From assembly GCF_026342355.1 (NCBI RefSeq), contig NZ_JAPEMV010000001.1, positions 62,001 to 126,000 of the forward strand: a stretch of 64,000 nucleotides of DNA. Direction: 5' to 3'. Origin of the DNA: Streptomyces sp. NBC_00249 (lineage in GTDB: Bacteria; Actinomycetota; Actinomycetes; Streptomycetales; Streptomycetaceae). The position numbers and the translations under genes were made by a program. The notes beneath the pieces were generated by a model, which was not told where the DNA came from, made no database searches, and saw only the letters and a program-made list of their open reading frames with translations. Shown piece after piece: positions 20,563 to 28,877 of the stretch (its first letter is position 1; every line of letters starts with the position of its first letter).

Positions 20563-20722
20563 TGCTGTGGCCGGAAAGGTTTGCCGGGTCGCGGTGTCCG
20601 GTGCGGTACCTCGCAAGGCGGAGGGCCGCCGCTTGTACTGGACGTACTCGGGTGGTCCGACAACGCGGCGAGGTGCCGTGCCGGGCGCCGTGACACGGTG
20701 AACCTTTCCGGTCACAGCACTA
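20560..20722. mobile_element. MITE-like element with about 53 bp terminal inverted repeats and TA flanks
   Basis: The ends read TAGTGCTGTGGCCGGAAAGG on the left and, as reverse complement of the right, TAGTGCTGTGACCGGAAAGG. Similarity continues inward for about 53 bases with roughly ten mismatches. The element carries no ORF. It is bounded by TA on both sides, as expected for TA target duplication of IS630/Tc1-type transposases. It is inserted exactly at the TAG stop of the upstream gene; without it the next base would still give TAG, so the reading frame is unaffected. The folded transcript could also act as a terminator. Confidence 0.75.
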
Positions 20723-20839
20723 GGACGTGGCGGCGCCTGTCGTCACGGGTGTCCTGCGGCCCTGGTCCGATGACCAGGGGCGCAGGACAGCGGGCGGGCC
20801 GCGTTCGGTGGCGCGCTCGGCGTCGGCGTGCCGGCTCCC

Positions 20840-21316
20840 CTACGGAAACAGCCGCGGCCTCTTCTTCGCCGCCACGTCCTCGACCCAGCCGCACAGCAGG
20901 ACGGCGACCGCGAGCAGGAGCCACCCGACGCCGAACAGGAACCATTGGCTGTCCAGCGGCAGGTGGGCGGCGACGGCGGGAGCGTCCCAGAAGCGGTCGA
21001 TCAGGGGGACCGTGAGGATCAGCGCGATCTCGTGCCAGAGGTAGATCGTCACGGCACGGCGATTGAACACCGTCACGATCCGGTCGAGTCGTCCGAAGCG
21101 CGCGAGGCCTGCGAAATCGACCTTGTAGTGCGCCTTGAAGTACATCAGCAGCACCACGAAGCCGGCGGAGTAGAAGGTCTGGGCGAGGGGGATGTCGTCG
21201 AGGTCGTAGCTTCCCGTCTCCGCCTGGTGCGTGAGCGCGTACCAGGCGCCGAAGGCCAGCGCCGCGAGCGAACCGGTGACCACGGGGCCCGGCTTCATCC
21301 TCCGCAGGACGTCGTC
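20840..21316 (-). pseudogene. 3' remnant of an acyltransferase-3 family membrane protein
   Basis: About 150 residues with four to five hydrophobic segments (FYSAGFVVLLMYFKAHYK, AVTIYLWHEIALILTVPLID, WFLFGVGWLLLAVAVLLCGW) that match the end of acyltransferase-3 proteins, including the IYLWH motif, which normally are about 400 aa. The first two-thirds, with the catalytic His, is missing. The frame upstream runs directly into a different gene fragment at about 21316, so this piece lacks a start. An internal deletion is the simplest explanation. Confidence 0.65.
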
Positions 21317-21455
21317 GTGATGCGCCGGTGAGCGCGGCGAGGAGGATCAGCGCGAGGATCACACGCGGTCTCCGCAGGGCCGCGGCCTTGCCCGCGGCCC
21401 GCGTCATCCGGGAGGGGGCGCGCCTGCGACCGCGCGAGGAAGTGGTGGTCGTCAT
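21317..21455 (-). pseudogene. 5' remnant, probably of a polysaccharide deacetylase/glycosyltransferase
   Basis: ATG 21455 begins a basic N-terminus (TTTTSSRGRRRAPSR) and one membrane helix (RPRVILALILLAALTGAS) after which the frame enters unrelated sequence. In Streptomyces such a start, right after a small membrane protein gene, belongs to a deacetylase-glycosyltransferase membrane protein; this is recall. The body of the gene is gone and the acyltransferase remnant follows at once out of frame. Confidence 0.5.
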
Positions 21456-21474
21456 GGGTTTCTTCGTGCTCCGG

Positions 21475-21860
21475 TCAGCTGGCGCGGGTGGAGGCGGGGA
21501 CAGACGGGGTGGGAGTGGCTGTCGGCCGGGCGCCGGTGGGCCTCGCGGCCGGCGTGCCCCGACGCCGCCCTGCGGCCCGCCGTAACCGGGTCCCGGGTCC
21601 TGGGCGCCGGGAGCAGGGCCGGCGCCCCCGAAGGGCAGCAGCGATGACGGGGCGAGCGAGGTGCCCCAACCCATGAAGGCCATGCCGAGCACGACCGCGT
21701 ACCCGACACAGACGGCACCGCCGGTGAGTCCGATCCGGCGGAGCAGTCTGGCCCTGCGCCCGGAGTTGTCGACGAACACGGGGCCTTCCGCACGCCCGTT
21801 GCGGGGCTTGCGGCGGCCGCGCGGGGCGGACCGGTTTTCGAAAAGAGGCTCGGAATGCAT
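21475..21860 (-). pseudogene. Small membrane protein, probably frameshifted
   Basis: ATG 21860 begins a basic N-terminus followed by one transmembrane helix (GAVCVGYAVVLGMAFMGWGT) and a Gly/Pro tail. In the starting frame the tail becomes an Arg/Pro run with no stop until far downstream. A different frame gives a natural-looking Thr/Pro/Ser C-terminus (TATPTPSVPASTRAS) with a stop at 21475, 20 bases before the next start. A one-base indel around 21540-21600 would reconcile the two. It would be the first gene of the decayed polysaccharide operon. Confidence 0.5.
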
Positions 21861-22164
21861 TCCAGAAGGTTAGGACCTCTTCCTGAGCCAAAACCCTGGC
21901 TTCCCTGTGAGGTGCCTATGAACAACAGCTCAACCTGTGCATTCCCTGAGCGAATCCACCATCACCCACGGAAATCAGGGACGCTGAATAGGGCCCGATT
22001 GTCCGAGTATCAGCCTTCAGCTATCTGCCCTTCCGGCAGGTTTCCATGAGTCACCTGTGGATTTCCTGCGCGATGAAACTCAGCCGAATATGAGACATTC
22101 CAGCTCCGGGAACATGCTTTGTCTTCGACCTGAGACAGCAATCACGAGAGCGGGAGCGCGAAAA

Positions 22165-23196
22165 ATGCGGAATTTCCTGAGGCCGGCCGCCTGGATCGCC
22201 TGTCTGGCGGCCCTGGCCTGTGCCGGATGTTCCTCGGACGGGACCGGACCACCGGGCGACGCAGGCTCGTCGACCCCGTCCGGGGCCGGTGCGTCACCCT
22301 CGACGGCAGCGGCAGCGGGCACGTCCTACGCCCCCTACGTCAGTGCCACCACGGCCTCCGCCAACGACTCGGCCGGCTCCCCTTCGGCGTACAACCTGGC
22401 CTTCGTCATCTCGGACGGAAGCGGCTGCACGCCCCAGTGGGACGGGAGCCAGGCAATCGACGACCCGGCGGTGAAGTCCCGTATCTCGGCGCCGACATCG
22501 TCCGGCAGCAGCGTGCGCGTCTCGTTCGGCGGCGCCTCCGGCACGGAGCTCGCAGCGGTCTGCCCCGACGCGCCCGCGCTTGCCGATGCCTACGCGGACG
22601 CGCTCGACGCCGCCGGGGCGACGCAGGCCGACTTCGACATCGAGGGCGACGACCTCGACGACCCGGACGCGGTCGCGATGCACTCCAAGGCCATCGCGCT
22701 GCTCCAGAAGGAGCGCACCGACGTCACGGTCTCCTTCACCCTGCCCGTCATGCCCTCAGGGCTCGACGAGGACGGCCTCGCACTCCTGCGGTCCGCCCAC
22801 GACAACGGCGTGAAGGTGGCCACCGTCAACATCATGACGATGAACTACGGCGACACGTACACCGGCGACATGGGTGACTACGCGATCACCTCCGCCCGGG
22901 CCGCGCACGATCAACTGCAGGACGTCTTCGGCCTCTCCTCATACGACGCCTGGCGCGGTCTCGCCGTCACCTCGATGATCGGCGACAACGACATCGCCGG
23001 TGAGACGTTCACGCTGTCCGACGCGGCCCGGGTCCGGTCCTTCGCCGAGGACAACGGCATCGCCTGGGTGTCGATGTGGTCGACCTTTCGCGACCGGCAG
23101 TGCGAGGGCGGTGGCACCTCGTCGGACGACGCGGCAACGAACTGCAGTGGGGTGCCGCAGAGCACCGGGGCGTTCGCGCAGGCCTTCTCGGGCTGA
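22165..23196 (+). CDS. GH18 chitinase-like lipoprotein
   Basis: Glycoside hydrolase family 18-type protein, 343 aa, attached to the cell surface. ATG 22165 has GGGAG about 10 bases upstream; a longer frame to 22057 has no ribosome site. The signal peptide (FLRPAAWIACLAALACAGC) ends in a lipobox-like Cys followed by a Ser/Gly/Ala linker to about 65. The TIM-barrel motifs are RVSFGGASG (substrate strand) and QADFDIEG, where the final Glu is the GH18 acid. The first Asp of the usual D-G-x-D-x-D-x-E is Thr here. MTMNYGDTYTGDMGDYA and the closing VSMWSTFRDRQCEGGG fit Streptomyces chitinase-like GH18 proteins. No chitin-binding module is present. Chitin or another beta-1,4-GlcNAc polymer is the expected substrate. 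Confidence 0.85.
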   Translation: MRNFLRPAAWIACLAALACAGCSSDGTGPPGDAGSSTPSGAGASPSTAAAAGTSYAPYVSATTASANDSAGSPSAYNLAFVISDGSGCTPQWDGSQAIDDPAVKSRISAPTSSGSSVRVSFGGASGTELAAVCPDAPALADAYADALDAAGATQADFDIEGDDLDDPDAVAMHSKAIALLQKERTDVTVSFTLPVMPSGLDEDGLALLRSAHDNGVKVATVNIMTMNYGDTYTGDMGDYAITSARAAHDQLQDVFGLSSYDAWRGLAVTSMIGDNDIAGETFTLSDAARVRSFAEDNGIAWVSMWSTFRDRQCEGGGTSSDDAATNCSGVPQSTGAFAQAFSG

Positions 23197-23601
23197 GGCG
23201 CTGTGCAGGTAGGCCGGGCCGGGCCGGGTACACCGAATTCGGCCATCAGTGCAATCTTCATGACACGAAGTCGCCATCCCGAGGGCTGCCGAAACGTCAC
23301 TCCTGAAGGTGCTCCCGGGAAGTCCAAGGCAAACCCTTTTCACTCGAAATGAGTACAGCGAGAGCAAACGTAGACAGGCGGGCAATCGGGGCGCCATGTC
23401 ATGCATATCCTGTGTGCCGCGAGGCCCCGGGCAGGACCCGGACACGGCAATTGCGGCCGTCTGCGCAGGCCGGCAGCTTGGTGACGGTCTCGCAACCGCC
23501 TTCATCTCTTCATATACGAGCGTCTGCCGAAGCCGTTGCCGTCCGGTAGCGATTCAGGACCTGAATTCCGCTTCGAAGAACCGCTCAGAATCGGACATGG
23601 A
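23197..23601. other. Intergenic region upstream of the decarboxylase
   Basis: No gene is recognised. The middle (about 23250-23360 and 23500-23600) is less GC-rich than the flanks and probably carries the promoter of the decarboxylase gene. A short run of GGCCGGGCC repeats lies just after the GH18 stop. Confidence 0.5.
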
Positions 23602-25245
23602 ATGACTACCGAACACTCCGCCACGTTCCTGGCGGCGCCGCCGGCCAACGACGACTACCGGTTGGGTACTGACGCCTACACCGATGAGCAGCGGATCGCG
23701 GTCCTCGCCAAGCTGGAGGAGTACCTCGGCGAGCAGAGCGGGCGTCTTCTCGGGTACCAGGTCAACCTGTCGCTCGACGGCCACGCCGCCCTCGGACGTT
23801 TCCTGGGCTACCACATCAACAACATCGGGGACCCGTTCGTCGACAGCAACTACAGCCTCCACTCCAGGTGGCTGGAACGCGCGGTCCTCGAACACTACGC
23901 CCGCCTGTGGCACGCCCCCCTGCCGCAGGACCCGAACAACCCGCAGGACCAGGACGGCTGGGGCTACGTCCTGTCCATGGGCAGCACCGAGGGCAACCTG
24001 TACGCGATGTGGAACGCGCGTGACTACCTCGACGGCAACGCCCTGGTACGCGACGAGATCTCCGGCGAGGCCAGCTGCCGGACCAGCTACCTGCGGGCCA
24101 AGCACCCCGACGACAACCCCAACGCCTACGCCCCGGTGGCGTTCTTCTCCCAGGAGACGCACTACTCGCACATCAAGGCCATGCGGGTGCTGGACATCCC
24201 GACCTTCTACGACCTGGGCGGCAGCCTCTACCCCGGCGAGTGCCCCGTCGACGTGACCGGCACCGGGATGCAGACCTACAACGGGTGGCCCCTGGGCGGA
24301 GTCCCGACCACCGGCGGCGACGAGGGACCGGGCACGGTCGACGTCGACGCCCTGGTCGCCCTCGTGGAGTTCTTCGCCGCCAAGGGCCACCCCGTCCTGG
24401 TCAACTTCAACATCGGCAGCGTCTTCAAGGGCGCCTACGACGATGTCCAGGGCGCCTGCGAGCGCCTGCGCCCCGTCTTCGAGAAGCACGGCCTCGTCGA
24501 CCGCACCGTGTGCTTCGACCCCGACGACCCCGAGCGGGTCAGCGTCCGCAACGGCTACTGGATCCACGTCGACGGCGCACTGGGCGGCGCGTACGCCCCC
24601 TATCTGGAGAAGGCCCGCGACACCGGGCTCATCAGCACCGCGCCCCCGGTCTTCGACTTCCGGATCCCCGAGGTGTCCTCGATCGTCACCAGCGGCCACA
24701 AGTACCCCGGCTCGCCCGTCCCCACCGGCATCTACATGTCCCGCGCGGGATCCAAGCTCCGGCCGCCGTCCGACCCGGCGGTCGTCTCCTCCCCGGACAG
24801 CACCTTCGCCGGCTCCCGCAGCGGGTTCGCGTCCCTGGCCATGTGGAACCACCTCGCGCAGTTCAGCGAGGAGCAGCAGGTACGGCAGGCCGCCGAGGTC
24901 CTGCGGATCGCCGAGTACACGGCGGAACGGCTCAGGGCCCTCAGCAGGCAGTTGCAGGAACGCGGCGAGCCCTGGGCCGAGAACGGCATCGAGGTCGGCC
25001 ACGGCGACCACGCGCTCAGCATCTGGTTCCAGCAGCCCCGCGCCGAGATCACGCAGAAGTACTCGCTCGCCTGCGTGCCGCTCAACCTCGGTGGCCGCCG
25101 GCACGACTACAGCCACGTCTACGTGATGCCGCACGTCACGCAGGAACTCATCGACGAGCTCCTTGACGACCTGTCCCGCCCCGGAGCGTTCGACCGCTCC
25201 GCCGACCAGGACGCCGAACGCCCCCCGCTCCCCCGCCAGCGCTGA
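23602..25245 (+). CDS. PLP-dependent group II amino acid decarboxylase
   Basis: Predicted to decarboxylate an amino acid to an amine, 547 aa. ATG 23602 begins a domain typical of the histidine/glutamate/aromatic amino acid decarboxylase fold: MGSTEGN (126-132), the PLP-stacking His187 (SQETHYSHIK), the pyridine-N contact Asp324 (HVDGALGGA), and the PLP lysine Lys367 in TSGHKYPGSPVPTG. The GHKYPG loop is closer to bacterial histidine decarboxylase-like proteins than to the GadB group; no assignment of substrate is possible by eye. The ribosome site is weak. Two hairpins follow the stop, so the P450 downstream is likely expressed separately, though both may belong to one biosynthetic pair. Confidence 0.85.
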   Translation: MTTEHSATFLAAPPANDDYRLGTDAYTDEQRIAVLAKLEEYLGEQSGRLLGYQVNLSLDGHAALGRFLGYHINNIGDPFVDSNYSLHSRWLERAVLEHYARLWHAPLPQDPNNPQDQDGWGYVLSMGSTEGNLYAMWNARDYLDGNALVRDEISGEASCRTSYLRAKHPDDNPNAYAPVAFFSQETHYSHIKAMRVLDIPTFYDLGGSLYPGECPVDVTGTGMQTYNGWPLGGVPTTGGDEGPGTVDVDALVALVEFFAAKGHPVLVNFNIGSVFKGAYDDVQGACERLRPVFEKHGLVDRTVCFDPDDPERVSVRNGYWIHVDGALGGAYAPYLEKARDTGLISTAPPVFDFRIPEVSSIVTSGHKYPGSPVPTGIYMSRAGSKLRPPSDPAVVSSPDSTFAGSRSGFASLAMWNHLAQFSEEQQVRQAAEVLRIAEYTAERLRALSRQLQERGEPWAENGIEVGHGDHALSIWFQQPRAEITQKYSLACVPLNLGGRRHDYSHVYVMPHVTQELIDELLDDLSRPGAFDRSADQDAERPPLPRQR

Positions 25246-25250
25246 CCCGG

Positions 25251-25281
25251 GGGCGGGCGGCCGGACCGCAACCGCCCGCCC
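25251..25281. terminator. GC-rich hairpin after the decarboxylase gene
   Basis: GGGCGGGCGG at 25251-25260 pairs perfectly with CCGCCCGCCC at 25272-25281 across an 11-base loop, six bases after the stop codon. Confidence 0.7.
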
Positions 25282-25298
25282 GCGCCCGCCTCCTGGCG

Positions 25299-25334
25299 CT
25301 GTTGCCCCGCACGTCCCCGCGTGCGGGGCAACAG
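25299..25334. terminator. Second perfect 15 bp hairpin between decarboxylase and P450
   Basis: CTGTTGCCCCGCACG at 25299-25313 pairs with its exact complement at 25320-25334 across a 6-base loop. There is no U-run. It ends 77 bp before the P450 start, so it may terminate the decarboxylase transcript or attenuate read-through. Confidence 0.7.
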
Positions 25335-25411
25335 GCCGAGGGCGCCGAGGGCGCCTCCACCTCCGGGTCGGAAATCGACGAAGACCACCTGCGAAGAATT
25401 CGGGAGGACGC

Positions 25412-26665
25412 ATGACCTCGTTCCTGGACACCATCACGCCGGAGGCGCTCCATGCGGATCCCTATCCGATCTATCAGCGGCTTCGACGGGACCACCCCGT
25501 GGCCGAGATCCCCGCGCTCGGCTGCTGGCTCGTCACGCGCTGGCATGACGTGCGTCAGGTGTTGAGCCACAGCGAGACCTTCACCACCAGGTTCCCGTCC
25601 GCCATGTCGGAGATTTTCGGATCGGAGAACATCCTGTCGAGCAGCGGCGACGTCCACCAAGGGATGCGCGCCAGCGTGGAGGAGGTCTTCGAGCCCGAAC
25701 GGGCCGGTCTGGCCCGGGAGTACGCACGGAAGCTGGTCATCGAGCGGGTCTCCGGCATGCACGGGCGAGCGGACCTCATGGGTGAGGTCCTGCAACCCGT
25801 CACGGCAGAGGTGTTCCGGTGGATGCTGGGCCTCGAGGTCGACAGCACGACCCTGCTGCGCATGGCACAGGACCTGTGGCTGGGCGTCCTCGATCCGGGG
25901 GACCCCACCAAGATCGCGGTGTCGGCCGCCGCCATGAACGAGCTCGACGCCGCGCTCACCCCCTGGTTCGAGGGTCTCGCCCCGGACCCGTCCTCGGCGA
26001 TCGCACGGTGGCGGCACATCACCCCTGGAAGCGTCTGTCCGCGAGGCGCCGCGGAGGTCCTCCCGACGATCCGCGTGGTCCTCCCGTCCCTTCCCGAACC
26101 GGGGTGGGCGGCGGGCAGCCTCCTGGTCGCGCTGTTCGACGACCCGGACCAGCGGGGACTTGTCCGGGACCACCCGGAGCTCCTCGGCGACGCCGTCCAC
26201 GAAGTCCTGCGCTGGATGCCACCGTTCGGGCTCGTCGAACGCATGACCACCCGGCCGGTGGAGCTGGGCGGCACGCGCCTGCCCGCCGGTGTACGCGTCC
26301 TGGCCGCGATCGGCTCCGCGAACCGCGACGAGACGGTGTTCGAGCAGCCCCACGCCTTCGATCTCCGCCGTCGGCGGCAGCCTCTGGTCAGCTTCGGATA
26401 CGGAGAACACGTCTGCCTCGTACGCGCGTTCATTCCCGCCATCGTGGAAGGCCTGGTCGCCGGCGTCCTCGACGTCCACCCCGACGTCCGCGCCGACCCC
26501 TCGGAGCGGCCGCGCGTAGCCGGCTGGGGCGCCCGCTACACCGCACGCCTTTGCGTGGACGGTCTCGGCGGCTCTGCAACCGCGTACTCACCCGGCCGGC
26601 ACCGGGTAGTGGCAGCACAACTGACTGCCGCAGGGCGGAAGCAGCCGGGGCCGGTCAGGGGGTGA
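25412..26665 (+). CDS. Atypical cytochrome P450
   Basis: Heme-thiolate protein of 417 aa; ATG 25412 is set by GGAGG five bases upstream. The E-x-x-R motif is Glu264-Arg267 (HEVLRW). The heme ligand is Cys335 in SFGYGEHVCLVRAF, where the normally conserved Gly two residues after Cys is Val, and the LAR helix start is changed. The I-helix region (LPEPGWAAGSLLVALFDD, about 227-244) lacks the acid-alcohol (D/E-T) pair needed for O-O cleavage in monooxygenases. It may therefore use peroxide, or do ring-forming or dehydration chemistry, or be inactive. The C-helix H-x-x-x-R (HQGMR, 82-86) is present. No ferredoxin or reductase gene is nearby. It lies downstream of a PLP decarboxylase, suggesting a small amine-derived natural product pathway. 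Confidence 0.85.
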   Translation: MTSFLDTITPEALHADPYPIYQRLRRDHPVAEIPALGCWLVTRWHDVRQVLSHSETFTTRFPSAMSEIFGSENILSSSGDVHQGMRASVEEVFEPERAGLAREYARKLVIERVSGMHGRADLMGEVLQPVTAEVFRWMLGLEVDSTTLLRMAQDLWLGVLDPGDPTKIAVSAAAMNELDAALTPWFEGLAPDPSSAIARWRHITPGSVCPRGAAEVLPTIRVVLPSLPEPGWAAGSLLVALFDDPDQRGLVRDHPELLGDAVHEVLRWMPPFGLVERMTTRPVELGGTRLPAGVRVLAAIGSANRDETVFEQPHAFDLRRRRQPLVSFGYGEHVCLVRAFIPAIVEGLVAGVLDVHPDVRADPSERPRVAGWGARYTARLCVDGLGGSATAYSPGRHRVVAAQLTAAGRKQPGPVRG

Positions 26666-26803
26666 CGAACCGGGACCTCCTGCCGGCGTCTGGGTCAGCG
26701 TCAAGGGCGCCCGGGTCCAGCAGCCTGGCGTAACGGCTGAGAGCAACTGCGGGATCGGGTCGACCATGCGGCCCTCAACCCCAGTGCGGCGGATCATGGT
26801 TCA

Positions 26804-28840
26804 ATGCCGAGCGTGACAGAGTACATACGCCCTGGTGGAACCCGGAGTTCCGCGGTCGAGCCACTACGACCCGGCGATCCGCGGACCGTCGGCCCCTACC
26901 GCCTCGAGGGACGGCTGGGCGCGGGCGGCATGGGGCAGGTCTTCCTCGGTACGTCGGCGAGCGGTCGCCCGGTCGCGGTGAAGCTGATCCGGCCGGAGCT
27001 GGCCGGCACCACGCAGTTCCGGGAGCGGTTCGCGCGGGAGGTCACCGCCGCGCGGCAGGTCGGCGGGTTCCACACGGCGCAGGTCGTGGACGCCGATCCG
27101 GCGGCGGAACCGCCTTGGCTGGCCACCGCGTTCGTACCGGGCCCGACGCTGCAGCGGCTGGTCGACGCCGACGGGCCCCGCGACCCGGCGGCCGTACTGC
27201 GGCTCGGCGCGGGGATCGCCGAAGGCGTGGCCGCGATCCACCGGTGCGGGCTCGTGCACCGGGATCTCAAGCCCGGCAATGTGATCGTGTCCGAGGACGG
27301 ACCGCGCATCATCGACTTCGGGATCGCGCTCGAGCCGGGCGCGGACGCGATGACCCGGACCGGATCGGTCATCGGGACGTACGCGTACATGTCACCGGAG
27401 CAGGTACGGGGCGAGGTGCTCTCGCCCGCCAGCGACGTGTTCGCGTTCGGCTCGGTGCTCGCGTTCGCGGCGACCGGCCGCAGCCCGTTCGACGCGACGA
27501 CCGTGCCGGCCATCGTGCACCGGGTCGTCACCGAGCCGCCCCGACTCGGCGGACTGACCGCCCCTTTGAGCGAGCTGGTCGGGGCGTGCCTCGCCAAGGA
27601 TCCCGCCCGGCGCCCCGGCATGGACGAGGTGCTGGCCCGGCTCTCGGTCACCGGGCCGGGCGTGGCGCCCGGTGTGGCCTTCCATGCCCTGCCGACGCAG
27701 CCGGCCGCGGCACCACCGGGCCGGCCCGGCCCGCACGGTGAGCCCACCGCACCGGCTCCCGCCAGGGCGGCGTTGTCCCGCCGTACGCTGCTCCTCGGCG
27801 GGACGGTCGCCGCGGCGGCCGCCGTCGCCGTACCCGCCTATCTGTTCCGGGACTCCTGGCTGGGATCGGCGTCGGAGCAGGACCGGACCCGGCCGGTGGC
27901 CCGGCTCGAAGGGCACCCCCAGTCGTTGGTGTGTCTCGCCTTCAGCCCGGACGGCCGGACCCTGGCCGCCGGTGGGTCCGCCGGTGAGCTGTGGCTGTGG
28001 GACACCGTCACGCGCCGCACGATCACCAAGTTCGGGGGAGAGCCTCCGCGCGTCTACGGCCTGGCCTTCAGCCCGGACGGGCGGACGCTGGTGGGCGATT
28101 GCCAGGACGGAACGCTGCGGCGCTGGGATGTGCGGACCCGGACGTCACTGCCCGCGCTCTCGGGGTTCGAGACGCTCTCGGTTCCGACCCCGTACTCCCT
28201 CGCGGTCAGTCCGGACGGCGCGGTCCTCGCCGCCGCCGGCGGAGGTACTCTCCAGCTCTTCGACCTGGCGGGCGGACGCCGCCTGAAGAAGATCGAAGCG
28301 GGCGAGCCGTCCGGCGTGCTGTTCAGCCCGGACGGCAAGGCGGTGGCCACCGCTTCCCAGAAGCGGGTACTGCTCTGGGAGGTCGACGGCGGGGAACAGC
28401 CCAGGACGTTCACCGACGACTCCGTCGAGTTCCGCTTCAACCGGGTGCTGATCAGCCCGGACGGCAAGACCATCGGCGGTGCGGGACCCGGCGTCCATCT
28501 GTGGGACCGCGAGACCGGGCGACCCACCGCCACCCTCACCTCGCCGCACCGGCGCCTTGAGGAGGCCGCGTACCGGCCGGGCCACCCGATGATCGCGGGT
28601 GGCGGCTTCGGGCTCGGTCCGGACGACGATGTCAAGGACAAGGCCAGAGCCGCCACGGGCGGCACGATCAGCTTGTGGGACCTGAACACCGGGCGGGTCG
28701 CTCTGACCCTCACCGCCGACATGGAGGAGTCGGTCGCCGCTCCTTTGCTCTCCGCCCTGGCGTTCAGCCCGGACGGCAAGACCCTCGCGGCGGCCTTCAG
28801 CCCGTGGGACAGCACGATCCAGCTCTGGCAGCTCGCCTGA
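26804..28840 (+). CDS. Ser/Thr protein kinase with transmembrane helix and WD40-like propeller
   Basis: A 678 aa Hanks-type kinase. The kinase domain (about 30-290) has GAGGMGQVFLG, the ATP lysine Lys60 (VAVKLIR), the catalytic HRDLKPGN (152-159), DFG at 171-173 and the MSPEQ activation segment, so it should be active. One membrane helix (TLLLGGTVAAAAAVAVPAYL, about 330-350) separates it from an extracellular or envelope-facing beta-propeller made of WD40-like repeats, each marked by AFSPDGRTL and LWD. The propeller probably senses a ligand or binds a partner. It is a tandem duplicate of the next gene. Start ATG 26804 has no clear ribosome site; GTG 26813 is an alternative. Confidence 0.9.
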   Translation: MPSVTEYIRPGGTRSSAVEPLRPGDPRTVGPYRLEGRLGAGGMGQVFLGTSASGRPVAVKLIRPELAGTTQFRERFAREVTAARQVGGFHTAQVVDADPAAEPPWLATAFVPGPTLQRLVDADGPRDPAAVLRLGAGIAEGVAAIHRCGLVHRDLKPGNVIVSEDGPRIIDFGIALEPGADAMTRTGSVIGTYAYMSPEQVRGEVLSPASDVFAFGSVLAFAATGRSPFDATTVPAIVHRVVTEPPRLGGLTAPLSELVGACLAKDPARRPGMDEVLARLSVTGPGVAPGVAFHALPTQPAAAPPGRPGPHGEPTAPAPARAALSRRTLLLGGTVAAAAAVAVPAYLFRDSWLGSASEQDRTRPVARLEGHPQSLVCLAFSPDGRTLAAGGSAGELWLWDTVTRRTITKFGGEPPRVYGLAFSPDGRTLVGDCQDGTLRRWDVRTRTSLPALSGFETLSVPTPYSLAVSPDGAVLAAAGGGTLQLFDLAGGRRLKKIEAGEPSGVLFSPDGKAVATASQKRVLLWEVDGGEQPRTFTDDSVEFRFNRVLISPDGKTIGGAGPGVHLWDRETGRPTATLTSPHRRLEEAAYRPGHPMIAGGGFGLGPDDDVKDKARAATGGTISLWDLNTGRVALTLTADMEESVAAPLLSALAFSPDGKTLAAAFSPWDSTIQLWQLA

Positions 28841-28877
28841 CCGGCTGTCCCTCTCTTCGTCTCAAGGAACGGTATTC

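Noticed and set aside
13187..26665. Joining the aldehyde operon, decarboxylase and P450 into one biosynthetic gene cluster
   Set aside because: They are separated by a MITE, a decayed operon, a GH18 gene and terminators; a single pathway is possible but not shown.
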